Below, piece by piece: positions 1 to 7,603 of a DNA stretch of 64,000 nt; within the stretch, counting starts at the first letter, position 1; each line of letters opens with the position of its first letter. The notes below the pieces were generated by a model that made no database searches, had not been told where the DNA came from, and saw only the letters and a list, made by a program, of their open reading frames with translations. The translations under genes were made by a program, and so were the position numbers. Source of the stretch: Leifsonia sp. Root4 (GTDB lineage Bacteria; Actinomycetota; Actinomycetes; Actinomycetales; Microbacteriaceae); assembly GCF_001425085.1 (NCBI RefSeq), contig NZ_LMDN01000003.1, forward strand, positions 603,767 to 667,766. Reading direction: 5' to 3'.

Positions 1-111
1 ATCGCCCGCGCCTGGCAGCGCATCCTCGGGCAGGTGCGCACCTTCGCCGACCTCGAACCGGCGCTGCTCGGTCGCGTCGAAGAGCTGATCGACTTCGTCA
101 CCACCCCGTAG
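1..111 (+). CDS. C-terminal fragment of an unidentified protein
   Basis: The first frame is open from the window edge to a TAG at 109-111 and would give the last 36 residues of a protein ending in DFVTTP. The fragment looks helical and mildly acidic, but it is too short to assign. The coding 3' remnant of an HNH gene begins directly after it in another frame, so this gene may have been cut or joined by recombination at its end. Whether it is truly coding cannot be judged without the upstream sequence. Confidence 0.35.
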   Translation: MARAWQRILGQVRTFADLEPALLGRVEELIDFVTTP

Positions 112-232
112 CTCGACCTCGCCCGTCCCGCCGCCACCGGCCCCGCCGGTTGAGGCGCCCCAGCTTGTTGAGGCGCCCCCGCTGGTTGAGCCTGTCGAAA
201 CCACCACCGACTACTCGGACACTCCGCCGTTC
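92..232 (+). pseudogene. 3' remnant of a DUF222/HNH endonuclease gene
   Basis: Frame 2 is open after a TGA at 89-91 and reads a proline-rich tail ending LVEPVETTTDYSDTPPF before TGA at 230-232. The complete HNH gene at 38907-40328 ends LFEPVETTTAYPNTAPF, after a similar Pro/Val/Glu-rich run, so this is the same kind of C-terminus. No HNH domain or start codon precedes it here; the frame is closed upstream. Downstream of both stop codons the same 15-mer, gccggtcgagtagcg, follows after 10-11 bases. I read it as the surviving 3' end of a degraded or recombined gene copy. A sequencing frameshift is less likely, because frame 1 upstream encodes no HNH-like residues. Confidence 0.6.
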
Positions 233-243
233 TGAACGGTTTG

Positions 244-346
244 CCGGTCGAGTAGCGAGGAACGAGCGTATCGAGACCTCACGGACGTAAGCTTCCGCAG
301 ATACCTCGGTTTCGATACGGCCGCGGGCGGCCTACTCAACCAGCGG
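244..346. repeat. Imperfect inverted-repeat intergenic element
   Basis: The left arm (244-278) reads ccggtcgagtagcgagg and ends tatcgagacc. The right arm (308-346) starts ggtttcgatacgg and ends cctactcaaccagcgg. Each arm resembles the reverse complement of the other, with mismatches in the middle, and they are separated by about 29 bp. The element starts 11 bp after the stop of the HNH remnant. Similar elements are, as far as I recall, common between genes in Microbacteriaceae. It could form a long hairpin and act as a terminator-like structure, but no function is shown. Confidence 0.7.
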
Positions 347-397
347 GGTTGCAGGGGGTGCTGTTGCACCAAAACTCCCCGGTGCTAGCGTGGAGGC

Positions 398-856
398 ATG
401 ACGCCGCAGGAGCTGGAGAACCTCGCATGCCTGCGCCGCGCCCGCGACCTGATCGACCGCGACTACGCCGAGCCGCTCGACGTTCCGACGATGGCGGCGA
501 AGGCTCTCATGTCGCCAGCCCATTTCTCGCGGAGCTTCCGGGCCGCATACGGCGAGACGCCATACAGCTACCTGATGACCCGCAGAATCGAGCGCGCCAT
601 GGCGCTGCTCCGCGCGGGCGTCAGCGTGACCGAGGCGTGCATGGCCGTCGGCTGTACCTCGCTCGGCTCGTTCAGCTCCCGCTTCACCGAGATCGCCGGC
701 GAGACCCCGAGCGCCTACCGCGGCCGCTCGCACGCCGCCGTGACGGCCATGCCGGCCTGCGTCGCGATGGCGACCACCCGCCCGACTCGCGCTCCAGCGA
801 CAAGCACCCTCGCATCGAGCAGAAATGGAGAAGCGAGCGACACGTCCGCGGCGTAA
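398..856 (+). CDS. AraC-family transcriptional regulator (stand-alone DNA-binding domain)
   Basis: A 152-residue protein whose residues 10-110 form the two helix-turn-helix motifs of the AraC family: DRDYAEPLDVPTMAAKALM, then FSRSFRAAYGETPYSYL, and GCTSLGSFSSRFTEIAGETP with the conserved SSRFxExxGxTPxxYR ending. It lacks the usual N-terminal ligand-binding domain, and the last 40 residues are a low-complexity Ala/Thr/Ser tail. The next gene, encoding a VOC/glyoxalase-fold protein, starts 10 bp after the stop. Pairs of small AraC regulators with VOC proteins are common in actinobacteria and are probably co-transcribed. The target genes are unknown. Confidence 0.88.
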   Translation: MTPQELENLACLRRARDLIDRDYAEPLDVPTMAAKALMSPAHFSRSFRAAYGETPYSYLMTRRIERAMALLRAGVSVTEACMAVGCTSLGSFSSRFTEIAGETPSAYRGRSHAAVTAMPACVAMATTRPTRAPATSTLASSRNGEASDTSAA

Positions 857-866
857 ATTCGTGGTC

Positions 867-1277
867 ATGACAATCGCACTCCAGTACACCAACATCACCG
901 TCAACGACGTCGACGAGGCGCTCGGTTTCTACCGTGACGCTCTCGGCCTCGAGGTACAGAACGACGTCTCATCCGGCGAATACCGCTGGGTCACCCTGGG
1001 CAGCGCGGAACAGCCCGGCCTCGGCATCGTGCTCTCGGCCCCCCACGCCGGGCGCTCCAAGGCCGATGGCGACACAATGCAGGAACTGCTCACCAAGGGC
1101 GTTCTGCCGCTGACCGTCTTCCGCACGGATGACGTGGACGCCCTCTTCGAGACCGTGCGCGCCAGCGGTGCCGAGGTGCTGCAGGAGCCGATGGACCAGG
1201 GCTGGGGGCCGCGCGACTGCGCGTTCCGCGACCCATCAGGCAACACCGTGCGCGTCGCGCAGGCACCGGCAGCCTGA
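867..1277 (+). CDS. VOC (glyoxalase/bleomycin resistance-fold) family protein
   Basis: A 136-residue protein with two beta-alpha-beta-beta-beta repeats of the vicinal oxygen chelate fold. The first runs from ALQYTNITVNDVDEALGFYR; the second from LPLTVFRTDDVDALFETVR to the ending WGPRDCAFRDPSGNTVRV. The ATG at 867 is preferred over an upstream start at 825, because the first beta strand begins right after it and the longer form adds only basic residues overlapping the AraC gene. Metal ligands are not clearly conserved in both repeats, so enzyme activity is uncertain. Related proteins are dioxygenases, lyases or antibiotic-binding proteins; the substrate cannot be told. Confidence 0.85.
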   Translation: MTIALQYTNITVNDVDEALGFYRDALGLEVQNDVSSGEYRWVTLGSAEQPGLGIVLSAPHAGRSKADGDTMQELLTKGVLPLTVFRTDDVDALFETVRASGAEVLQEPMDQGWGPRDCAFRDPSGNTVRVAQAPAA

Positions 1278-1293
1278 GCCAGAACCCTCGGCG

Positions 1294-2415
1294 CTACCCG
1301 ATCGTGGTGCCGAAGGCGAGGCCGAGCACGTAGGTGACCGCGGCCGCTCCCAGACCGATGCCCAGCTGGCGCATGGCACGGCGGAGGGGCGGGGCGCCGG
1401 AGAGCAGACCGACGACCGCGCCGGTCACGAGCAGCGCGATGCCGACGAGCACGACCGCGACGATCACGGCCGCGAGCCCCTCCAGGCCGAAGATGTACGG
1501 CAGCACGGGGATGATCGCGCCGGAGGCGAAGAAACAGAAGCTCGAGAGCGCCGCTCCCCACCCGGTGCCGATCGCCTCGTGGTCGTCGATGGTTCCGACC
1601 GGCCCGGTCATCGGGGCGCCCTGGGCGTGGATTCGCGTGATCACGAGGGCGGCGTGGCGTTTCGCCTCGGCTTCGTCCATGCCGCGGGCGCGGTAGACCA
1701 GCGCGAGCTCGTTGGCGTCGACGTCGAGGTCGGGCAGTGCCTTGTCGGCATCCGGGTCGGGGTTGGACGCCTCGAGCAGCTCACGCTGGGAGCGCACGGA
1801 GACGTACTCCCCCGCTCCCATCGAGAGCGCACCGGCGAGCAGTCCCGCGATGCCGCTGAACAGCACGAACGCGCTGGAGACCCCCGTCGCTCCGATGCCG
1901 AGAACGAGGGCCAGGTTCGAGACCAGGCCATCGTTGGCGCCGAACACGGCCGCCCGGAACGTGCCGGAGAGCCGCAGCCGGCCGCGGGCGGCGAGGCCGC
2001 GCACGACCTCCTCGTGGATGCGCTCGTCTGCGGCCATCGCCGAGGTGGCGTGCGGATCGCTGGCGTACGGCGATGCGCTCTCCGCCCGCTGAGCGAGCGC
2101 GAGCACGAAGATCGAGCCGAAGCGCCGGGCCAACCAGCCCAGCGCGCGGGTGCGGATGTCGGCGCGCACCGGCGTTCCGGCCTCCTCGCCGAGCAGCTCC
2201 CGCCAGTGAGCCTCGTGGCGGCCCTCGGCATCGGCCAGGGCGAGCAGAATCTCGCGTTCCTCGCCGTCGCGGTGCGCGGCCAGCTCGCGGTACACCGCGG
2301 CCTCCGCCCGCTCATTCGCCAGGTACTGGCGCCACCGCTTCAGCTCGGCCTTGCTCGGCAGCGGTGCGCCGACGTTCGCGCGAGCCGATGGGGTGTCTTC
2401 GTGGAACTGTGACAT
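1294..2415 (-). CDS. Ferritin-like/VIT1-CCC1 family metal transporter
   Basis: A 373-residue membrane protein with two parts. Residues about 20-130 form a ferritin-like (rubrerythrin-type) helical domain with acidic metal-ligand positions (NERAEAAVYRELA, DAEGRHEAHWREL). Residues about 145-373 are the VIT1/CCC1 iron/manganese transporter domain, with FGANDGLVSNLALVLGI, the SMGAGEYVSVRSQ motif and five hydrophobic segments. Family members export Fe2+ or Mn2+ from the cytoplasm; the ferritin-like part is thought to bind metal as a sensor or donor. The start at 2415 has GGAGA upstream; an upstream ATG at 2481 would add 22 residues but lacks a clear ribosome site. Named example of the fused type: the Mn2+ exporter MbfA of alphaproteobacteria. 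Confidence 0.87.
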   Translation of the reverse strand: MSQFHEDTPSARANVGAPLPSKAELKRWRQYLANERAEAAVYRELAAHRDGEEREILLALADAEGRHEAHWRELLGEEAGTPVRADIRTRALGWLARRFGSIFVLALAQRAESASPYASDPHATSAMAADERIHEEVVRGLAARGRLRLSGTFRAAVFGANDGLVSNLALVLGIGATGVSSAFVLFSGIAGLLAGALSMGAGEYVSVRSQRELLEASNPDPDADKALPDLDVDANELALVYRARGMDEAEAKRHAALVITRIHAQGAPMTGPVGTIDDHEAIGTGWGAALSSFCFFASGAIIPVLPYIFGLEGLAAVIVAVVLVGIALLVTGAVVGLLSGAPPLRRAMRQLGIGLGAAAVTYVLGLAFGTTIG

Positions 2416-2569
2416 GCGGGGCTGGGTCTCCGAGGTGAGGTGATGGGGCTTGGTTGCGCAACCCTGAGCATCCGCTGACAAGGCTATCGATCGGCCGGGA
2501 CCGAGGGCCCGGAAACGCCGCTATTGACAGCATTTCGGGGCCCCGAACGGCCAACGCGTGTGTCTGTGC

Positions 2570-3052
2570 TCAGCGGCGAATCTCGATCAGGATCACCCAC
2601 GACGAGACGACCGAGAAGACCACGGCGAGCAGGATGCCGGCAGCCACCCAACCGAGCCCGGCCCCGGCGTCGAACATCACCAGCAACCCGCCGACGACGG
2701 CGAGGAGCGCCGGCAGCAGCCCGAAGGCTCCTTTGACGACGGCCTCGCCGAGCGAACCGACGCGTGAGCGTACGAGCAGGGCCAGGGACCGTGCCGCGAG
2801 CAGCGCCGCCACGAGCCCGGAGAACACGACGAGCGAGCCGTAGCCCAGCGCCGAGATGCGCGGGATCAGCGCACAGAGTGCCACGAGGGTAGACATCACC
2901 AGCACGGCGATCGCGACCCCGGCCCTCGAGGCGATTCCGGGAATCGCGATGACCCGATCGACGTCGCCGCTGACGGCCACGATGATGAGTCCGGCCAGGG
3001 CGGCGGCGGCCCCGGCGGAGGCGACGAAGAAGTCGGTCCACTCGTTCAGCAC
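2570..3052 (-). CDS. Small four-helix membrane protein, function unknown
   Basis: A 160-residue, very hydrophobic protein starting with GTG (LNEWTDFFVASAGAAAALAGLIIVAV). Four membrane segments are visible at roughly residues 10-30, 45-63, 70-90 and 110-155, the last perhaps double, and the protein ends in basic residues (LIEIRR). The beginning, a short amphipathic stretch followed by an Ala-rich segment, resembles uncharacterised actinobacterial membrane proteins of this size. I do not recognise a catalytic motif. It is divergent from the metallo-hydrolase gene at 3098 and lies 154 bp upstream of the VIT1 gene on the same strand. Confidence 0.7.
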   Translation of the reverse strand: MLNEWTDFFVASAGAAAALAGLIIVAVSGDVDRVIAIPGIASRAGVAIAVLVMSTLVALCALIPRISALGYGSLVVFSGLVAALLAARSLALLVRSRVGSLGEAVVKGAFGLLPALLAVVGGLLVMFDAGAGLGWVAAGILLAVVFSVVSSWVILIEIRR

Positions 3053-3097
3053 GACGCCATGCTACTCGGCCGTGCGCGGCATCAATAGGATCAGACC

Positions 3098-3931
3098 ATG
3101 ACTGACTGGACCGAGGTTGCCGACGGTGTGTGGCATGCGCGCTACCAACCGATCGACATCTCAACCGTGCTCGTGCGCGGCAACGACGGGCTCCTCCTCG
3201 TCGACACCCGCTGCAATCCCCGCGAGGCCGCGGAGCTCGCACGTGATGTCGAGGCGATGCAGATGGGGCCGATCCGCTGGGTCGTGAACACCCATGCACA
3301 CTACGACCACAGCTTCGGCAACCAGGAGTTCGCCGGCTCGGCTACCATCTACGGGCACCACCGCATCCCGGCGCATTTCCGCGACTTCGAGCAGCCGCGC
3401 CTGAGCGGCTGGGCCGCCGATCCCGCCGCGCAGCCGCAGTATGACTGGACGGATGTCGCGCTCACCCCACCGCACGTGCTGATCGACGAAACGCTCGAGC
3501 TGGATCTCGGTGGCCGCGCGGTGCGCCTCATCCCGCTTCCCCCCGGCCACACAGACACCGATCTGGTCGTGCACGTTCCGGATGCCGGCTGCTGGATCGT
3601 CGGTGACATCGCGGAGGAGTCCGGGCCGCCGATGTTCGGCTCCGGATCATTCCCCTTCAGCTGGCCGCAGGTCATCCGCGATCTCGCCGGGCACGTCGGC
3701 GAGAATGACATCGTCATCCCAGGCCACGGGAAGGCGGTGGATCGGCAGTTCATGCTCCGGCAGGCCGGCGAACTCGGCGCCGTCGCGGATGCGATCACCG
3801 ACGCGCACGCGCGGCAGCTCGACGTCACGGCGGCGACGACACGGATCATGGCCGGATCCGGGCTCCCGAAGGAGATCGTCGAACCGGCCGTGCGCCGTGG
3901 CTTTGCACTGCTGGCCGGCGCTACTCCTTGA
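3098..3931 (+). CDS. Metallo-beta-lactamase-fold hydrolase
   Basis: A 277-residue cytoplasmic protein with the metallo-beta-lactamase signature THAHYDHSFGN (residues 66-76), the second ligand region PPGHTDTDLVVHVPDAGCWIVGD (His and Asp) and the C-terminal VIPGHGKAV. These give the two-metal site usual for the superfamily. AGGA lies 7 bp upstream of the ATG. The family includes thioesterases, lactonases and quinoprotein-relay-type proteins, and the substrate is not evident. The gene ends inside the end of the convergent Lrp regulator gene (11-bp overlap). No signal peptide is visible, so periplasmic beta-lactamase activity is unlikely. Confidence 0.88.
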   Translation: MTDWTEVADGVWHARYQPIDISTVLVRGNDGLLLVDTRCNPREAAELARDVEAMQMGPIRWVVNTHAHYDHSFGNQEFAGSATIYGHHRIPAHFRDFEQPRLSGWAADPAAQPQYDWTDVALTPPHVLIDETLELDLGGRAVRLIPLPPGHTDTDLVVHVPDAGCWIVGDIAEESGPPMFGSGSFPFSWPQVIRDLAGHVGENDIVIPGHGKAVDRQFMLRQAGELGAVADAITDAHARQLDVTAATTRIMAGSGLPKEIVEPAVRRGFALLAGATP

Positions 3932-4403
3932 CGAGCTCGTGCCAGCCATCACCGTCGGCGTGCTCGAAGATGAGGTTCGTCTCGGTGTGAGCAACGGCCG
4001 GGTGGCCGGTGAGGTGCGTGAGCACGAAGTCGCGCAGCTCGGACGCGTCGTGGGCGGCCACGTGCAACAGGTAGTCGTCGGCGCCGGCCATGTGGAACAG
4101 CCCGATCACGCCGGGCAGGTGCGGTGCGGCATCCCGGAACGAATCGATCTCGCCACGGGCGTGCTTGACGAGGCGCACCGAGATGAGCGCCTGCAGCGAG
4201 GCACCGAGCGCGGCCAGGTCGATATCGACACGGAAGCCCCTGATGTAGCCGAGCGTCTGCAGACGACGCAAGCGCAGCGACACGGTCGATTCTGCAACGC
4301 CGACCTCCGCGGCCAGCGCCGCGCCGGATGCCCGCGCGTTCGTCGACAGCGCTCGTAACAGTGAACGGTCGACGCGGTCGAGTTCGGCCTTCTTCGAATC
4401 CAC
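3921..4403 (-). CDS. Lrp/AsnC-family transcriptional regulator
   Basis: A 160-residue protein with an N-terminal winged helix-turn-helix (LDRVDRSLLRALSTNAR, then LAAEVGVAESTVSLRLRRL) and a C-terminal RAM/AsnC ligand-binding domain (GVIGLFHMAGADDYLLHVAA is the usual G-x-D-Y core). The GTG at 4403 is chosen: AGAGG stands 6 bp upstream and the product then begins a few residues before the family's first helix. An ATG at 4439 would add 12 residues. It is divergent from a PLP-dependent sulfur-amino-acid enzyme. By analogy with MdeR/MdeA in Pseudomonas it probably controls that gene in response to an amino acid. Confidence 0.9.
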   Translation of the reverse strand: MDSKKAELDRVDRSLLRALSTNARASGAALAAEVGVAESTVSLRLRRLQTLGYIRGFRVDIDLAALGASLQALISVRLVKHARGEIDSFRDAAPHLPGVIGLFHMAGADDYLLHVAAHDASELRDFVLTHLTGHPAVAHTETNLIFEHADGDGWHELVKE

Positions 4404-4420
4404 TGGGTGCCTCTGCTTTC

Positions 4421-4442
4421 TTTGTGAAGAACATTTCAAGAA
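4421..4442. promoter_or_regulatory. Imperfect dyad in the Lrp/PLP-enzyme promoter gap
   Basis: In the 119-bp divergent gap, TTTGTGAA (4421-4428) and TTCAAGAA (4435-4442) form inverted half-sites matching at 6 of 8 positions around a 6-bp AT-rich spacer. Lrp/AsnC proteins bind such AT-rich dyads near their own promoters. This is a weak candidate operator, suggested only by symmetry and place. Confidence 0.3.
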
Positions 4443-4522
4443 TACCAGCCTTTTACACAGGATCCTTGACGCTATTGAGTCGTGGTGAGAGCTTCAACTA
4501 CGTTCAAGCCATGGAGTCAACG

Positions 4523-5773
4523 ATGCCTCAGTCACATTTGCCCACCCGTCACATCGAAACCCTCGCCGTCCACGGCGGCATGGCCGGTGTGCGCGAGTCG
4601 GGATCCCACGTACCGACGATCGACCTGTCGACCACGAACCCGCTCGTCGGGGTCGAGAGCGGTGGGGCGAGCTACGAGAACCTGGCAACGGGCGGCGACC
4701 TCGAACCGGGCGCATCGGCGGTCTACCAGCGCCTCTGGCAGCCGGGCGTCGCCCGCTTCGAGGAGAGCCTCGCCGCGCTGGAGGGCACGGAGGGCGCCGT
4801 CGCATTCTCCACGGGCATGGCCGCTCTGGCCGCCTGTCTCCTGGCGACCGCCGCGGCAGGCAGGCCGCACATCGTCGCCGTGCGGCCGCTCTACGGCGGA
4901 ACCGACCACGTGCTCGCCGCCGGGCTGCTCGGCACAACGGTGGCCTGGGCGGATGCCGACGGCATCGCGTCCGCGATCACGCCGGAGACCGGTCTCGTGA
5001 TCATCGAGACGCCGGCCAACCCGACGCTCGAACTCCTCGACATCGCAGCGGTGTGCGCGGCGGCCGGCGACGTGCCGGTGCTCGTCGACAACACATTCGC
5101 CTCCCCCGTGCTGCAGCAGCCCGCCCTGCACGGTGCAACCCTCGTGCTGCACAGCGCCACCAAGTACCTCGGCGGGCACGGCGATGTGATGGGCGGAATC
5201 GTCGCCACGAACCGGGAATGGCTGGAACGACTGCGCCAGGTGCGCGCGCTCACCGGCGGCCTGCTGCATCCATTCGCCGGCTATCTGCTGCACCGCGGCC
5301 TCCGCACTCTGCCCGTGCGCGTGCGCGCCCAGCAGGAGACGGCCGAGAAGCTCGCATTCCTGCTCGACGGCCACCCGGCGCTGAAGCGCGTGCACTACCC
5401 CTCGCTGCCCGGCCAGGACCCGCTCGGCCTGCTCGGCCGCCAATTGCACGGGCCGGGGTCGCTCATCGCCATCGAGCTCGTCGGAGGTTACGAGGCGGCC
5501 GCGGCCTTCACGGAGGCCTGCCGCCTGATCACCCACGCCGTCTCGCTCGGCGGCGTCGACTCCCTGGTGCAGCATCCCGCCTCGCTCACGCACCGCCCGG
5601 TCGAGGCGAGCGCGAAGCCCAACGCCGGTATCGTGCGCCTGAGCATCGGTCTCGAGCACGTCGACGACCTGGCCGCCGACATCCTGCAGGCCTTGGATGC
5701 CGTCGACGCCACGGACGTTGAGGAAGGACTAGTGCGTGCTGCCCAGGCGCTTCCGCAGGAGCAGAATGCGTGA
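4523..5773 (+). CDS. Cys/Met-metabolism PLP-dependent enzyme (trans-sulfuration family)
   Basis: A 416-residue fold-type I PLP enzyme of the cystathionine gamma-lyase/gamma-synthase and methionine gamma-lyase family. Visible landmarks are the phosphate-binding FSTGMAAL, LYGGTDHV, IIETPANPTLELLDI with the PLP-ring aspartate in LVDNTFASPVLQQP, and the Schiff-base lysine in HSATKYLGGHGDVMGG. The ATG at 4523 has GGAG 6 bp upstream; a second ATG at 4511 is in frame. True methionine gamma-lyases carry Cys in LYGCT, and here it is Gly, so lyase or synthase activity on another thioether is as likely. The last 45 bases overlap the convergent helicase gene. Confidence 0.88.
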   Translation: MPQSHLPTRHIETLAVHGGMAGVRESGSHVPTIDLSTTNPLVGVESGGASYENLATGGDLEPGASAVYQRLWQPGVARFEESLAALEGTEGAVAFSTGMAALAACLLATAAAGRPHIVAVRPLYGGTDHVLAAGLLGTTVAWADADGIASAITPETGLVIIETPANPTLELLDIAAVCAAAGDVPVLVDNTFASPVLQQPALHGATLVLHSATKYLGGHGDVMGGIVATNREWLERLRQVRALTGGLLHPFAGYLLHRGLRTLPVRVRAQQETAEKLAFLLDGHPALKRVHYPSLPGQDPLGLLGRQLHGPGSLIAIELVGGYEAAAAFTEACRLITHAVSLGGVDSLVQHPASLTHRPVEASAKPNAGIVRLSIGLEHVDDLAADILQALDAVDATDVEEGLVRAAQALPQEQNA

Positions 5774-7543
5774 TTGCAGCTGGGTCACACTGGCCTGAGC
5801 GACCGCCGGCCCGCCGCACAAGCGGCGGAGCTCGGCGTGCACGATGCCGTGCGGCTCGCCGGTGAGCTTGGCCCACATGCCGACGAGACTGTTGAGCAGC
5901 GCGCGCTGTTCCTTCAGGGTGCGGTAGAGGGCCTGCGGTGTCTCGGCGGCGATCTCCTCCGCCGGGCGGTTCTTCTGCCGATCGGCGGCTCGGCGGGCTT
6001 GCTTGGCCTGCCGTTGCCGCAGCAGGTCGCTCACCTGCTCGGGTTCGAGCAGCCCGGGGATCCCGATGAAGTCGAATTCCTCGTCGCTGCCCGGCTCGGC
6101 CAGGGTGCCGAATTCGTGGCCGTCGAAGAGCACCCGGTCGAACGTCGCGGCCGAGCCGAGCGCCTGGAAGCTGAACTCGCTGGTGAGCGCGTCCGAGGCC
6201 TTGTCGTCCTTGTTCGCGGCGGCGACCATCGCGTCTTCCGGGTTGTAGATGTCGCCGTCGTCGTCCTTGCTGATGCGGTCGAGCGCGTGGTCGCGCTCGA
6301 GCTCCATCTGCGAGCCGAGTGCCATCAGCTGCGGAACATTGGGCAGGAAGACGGATGCCGTCTCACCGCGCCTGCGGGCGCGCACGAAGCGGCCGATGGC
6401 CTGGGCGAAGAACAGCGGCGTCGCCGAGGAGGTGGCGTAGACGCCGACGGCGAGCCGCGGAACGTCGACGCCCTCGGACACCATGCGCACGGCCACCATC
6501 CAGCGGCTGCTTCCGGCGGAGAAGGTGTCGATGTTGTCCGAGGCCTCCTTGTCATCCGAGAGCACGAGGGTGACCGGCTGGCCGGTGATGCCCTCGAGGA
6601 TGACGGCGTACGCCTTCGCCGCGAAGTGGTCGGTCGCGAGCACGAGCCCTCCGGCATCCGGAATGCCCTGCCGGACCTCGGTGAGGCGCTTGTCCGCCGC
6701 CTGCAGCACGGCCGGGATCCACTCGCCGCCCGGGTCGAGCGCCGTGCGCCACGCCTGGGAGGTGATGTCCTTGGTGTTGTCCTCGCCGAGCTTGGCCTCC
6801 ATCTCGTCGCCGGTGCTCGTGCGCCACTTCATGTGGCCGGAGTAGACCATGAACATGACGGGGCGCACGACGCCGTCTTCGAGGGCGCGGCCATAGCCGT
6901 AGTTGTAGTCGGTGATCGAGGTGCGGATGCCCTGGTTGTCGGGCGCGTACTCGACGAACGGGATCGGGGCCGTGTCGGAGCGGAACGGCGTTCCGGTCAG
7001 CGAGAGTCGTTTGGTGGCGCTGCCGAAGGCCTCGCGGATGGCGTCGCCCCAGCTGAGCGCGTCGCCGCCGTGGTGCACCTCGTCGAGGATCACGAGGGTG
7101 CGGTTGCTGAGGGTGATGTCGCGATAGAGCGAGGCGCGCACGGCGACCGCCGCGTAGGTGACGGCGACCCCGTGGTAGTGCTTGCCGAAACGGCCGTGCG
7201 CGTTCTTGAACTCGGGGTCGAGGCGGATTCCGACGCGGGCCGCGGCCTCCGCCCACTGCTTCTTCAGATGCTCGGTCGGGGCGACGACGATGATGGTGTC
7301 GATCTCGCGGCGGCCGCGGAGCTCCGCGGCGAGGCGCAGCGCGAAGGTCGTCTTGCCTGCGCCCGGCGTTGCCGCGGCGAGGAAGTCGCGAGGCATCTTC
7401 TCGAAGTACTTCTCCAGCGCCTCGGCCTGCCAGGCGCGGAGCTTGCTGGCGGTACCCCATGCGGCCCTCTCGGGGAACGACGGGGAGAGATGCTCCGCCG
7501 CCGAGGTGCCCGGGTGGGCTGGGGAGGCTTGCGGAGTAGTCAC
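5729..7543 (-). CDS. DEAD/DEAH-type superfamily 2 helicase
   Basis: A 604-residue SF2 ATPase. The first RecA domain holds the Q-like LRAWQAEALEKYF, Walker A TPGAGKTTFAL, motif II DEVHH and motif III SLTGTPFRSD. The second has VLATDHFAAKAY, the stretch MVSEGVDVPRLAVGVYATSS and motif VI AIGRFVRARRRGE. About 190 further residues at the C-terminus contain a basic, coiled-coil-like segment (RQRQAKQARRAADRQKNRP). The GTG at 7543 keeps the gene clear of the divergent SGNH gene; a longer frame upstream would overlap it. The type resembles phage-restriction or repair helicases such as the XPB/RecG-like group, but no partner is nearby. The substrate is unknown. Confidence 0.88.
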   Translation of the reverse strand: MTTPQASPAHPGTSAAEHLSPSFPERAAWGTASKLRAWQAEALEKYFEKMPRDFLAAATPGAGKTTFALRLAAELRGRREIDTIIVVAPTEHLKKQWAEAAARVGIRLDPEFKNAHGRFGKHYHGVAVTYAAVAVRASLYRDITLSNRTLVILDEVHHGGDALSWGDAIREAFGSATKRLSLTGTPFRSDTAPIPFVEYAPDNQGIRTSITDYNYGYGRALEDGVVRPVMFMVYSGHMKWRTSTGDEMEAKLGEDNTKDITSQAWRTALDPGGEWIPAVLQAADKRLTEVRQGIPDAGGLVLATDHFAAKAYAVILEGITGQPVTLVLSDDKEASDNIDTFSAGSSRWMVAVRMVSEGVDVPRLAVGVYATSSATPLFFAQAIGRFVRARRRGETASVFLPNVPQLMALGSQMELERDHALDRISKDDDGDIYNPEDAMVAAANKDDKASDALTSEFSFQALGSAATFDRVLFDGHEFGTLAEPGSDEEFDFIGIPGLLEPEQVSDLLRQRQAKQARRAADRQKNRPAEEIAAETPQALYRTLKEQRALLNSLVGMWAKLTGEPHGIVHAELRRLCGGPAVAQASVTQLQSRILLLRKRLGSTH

Positions 7544-7603
7544 TGGCTCAAGTTTAGCGGCTCGCTGGGACACACTTCGCTGGCCGCTGATTAGGGTGGA
7601 GTC

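Noticed and set aside
4404-4522. SAM or other sulfur riboswitch before the PLP enzyme
   Set aside because: The 119-bp gap is too short and lacks the paired elements of known SAM riboswitches; only a weak dyad is seen.
5774-7594. Plus-strand open frame of 606 codons
   Set aside because: It is antisense to the helicase gene, whose motifs are complete; the plus-strand product has the composition of a high-GC shadow frame.
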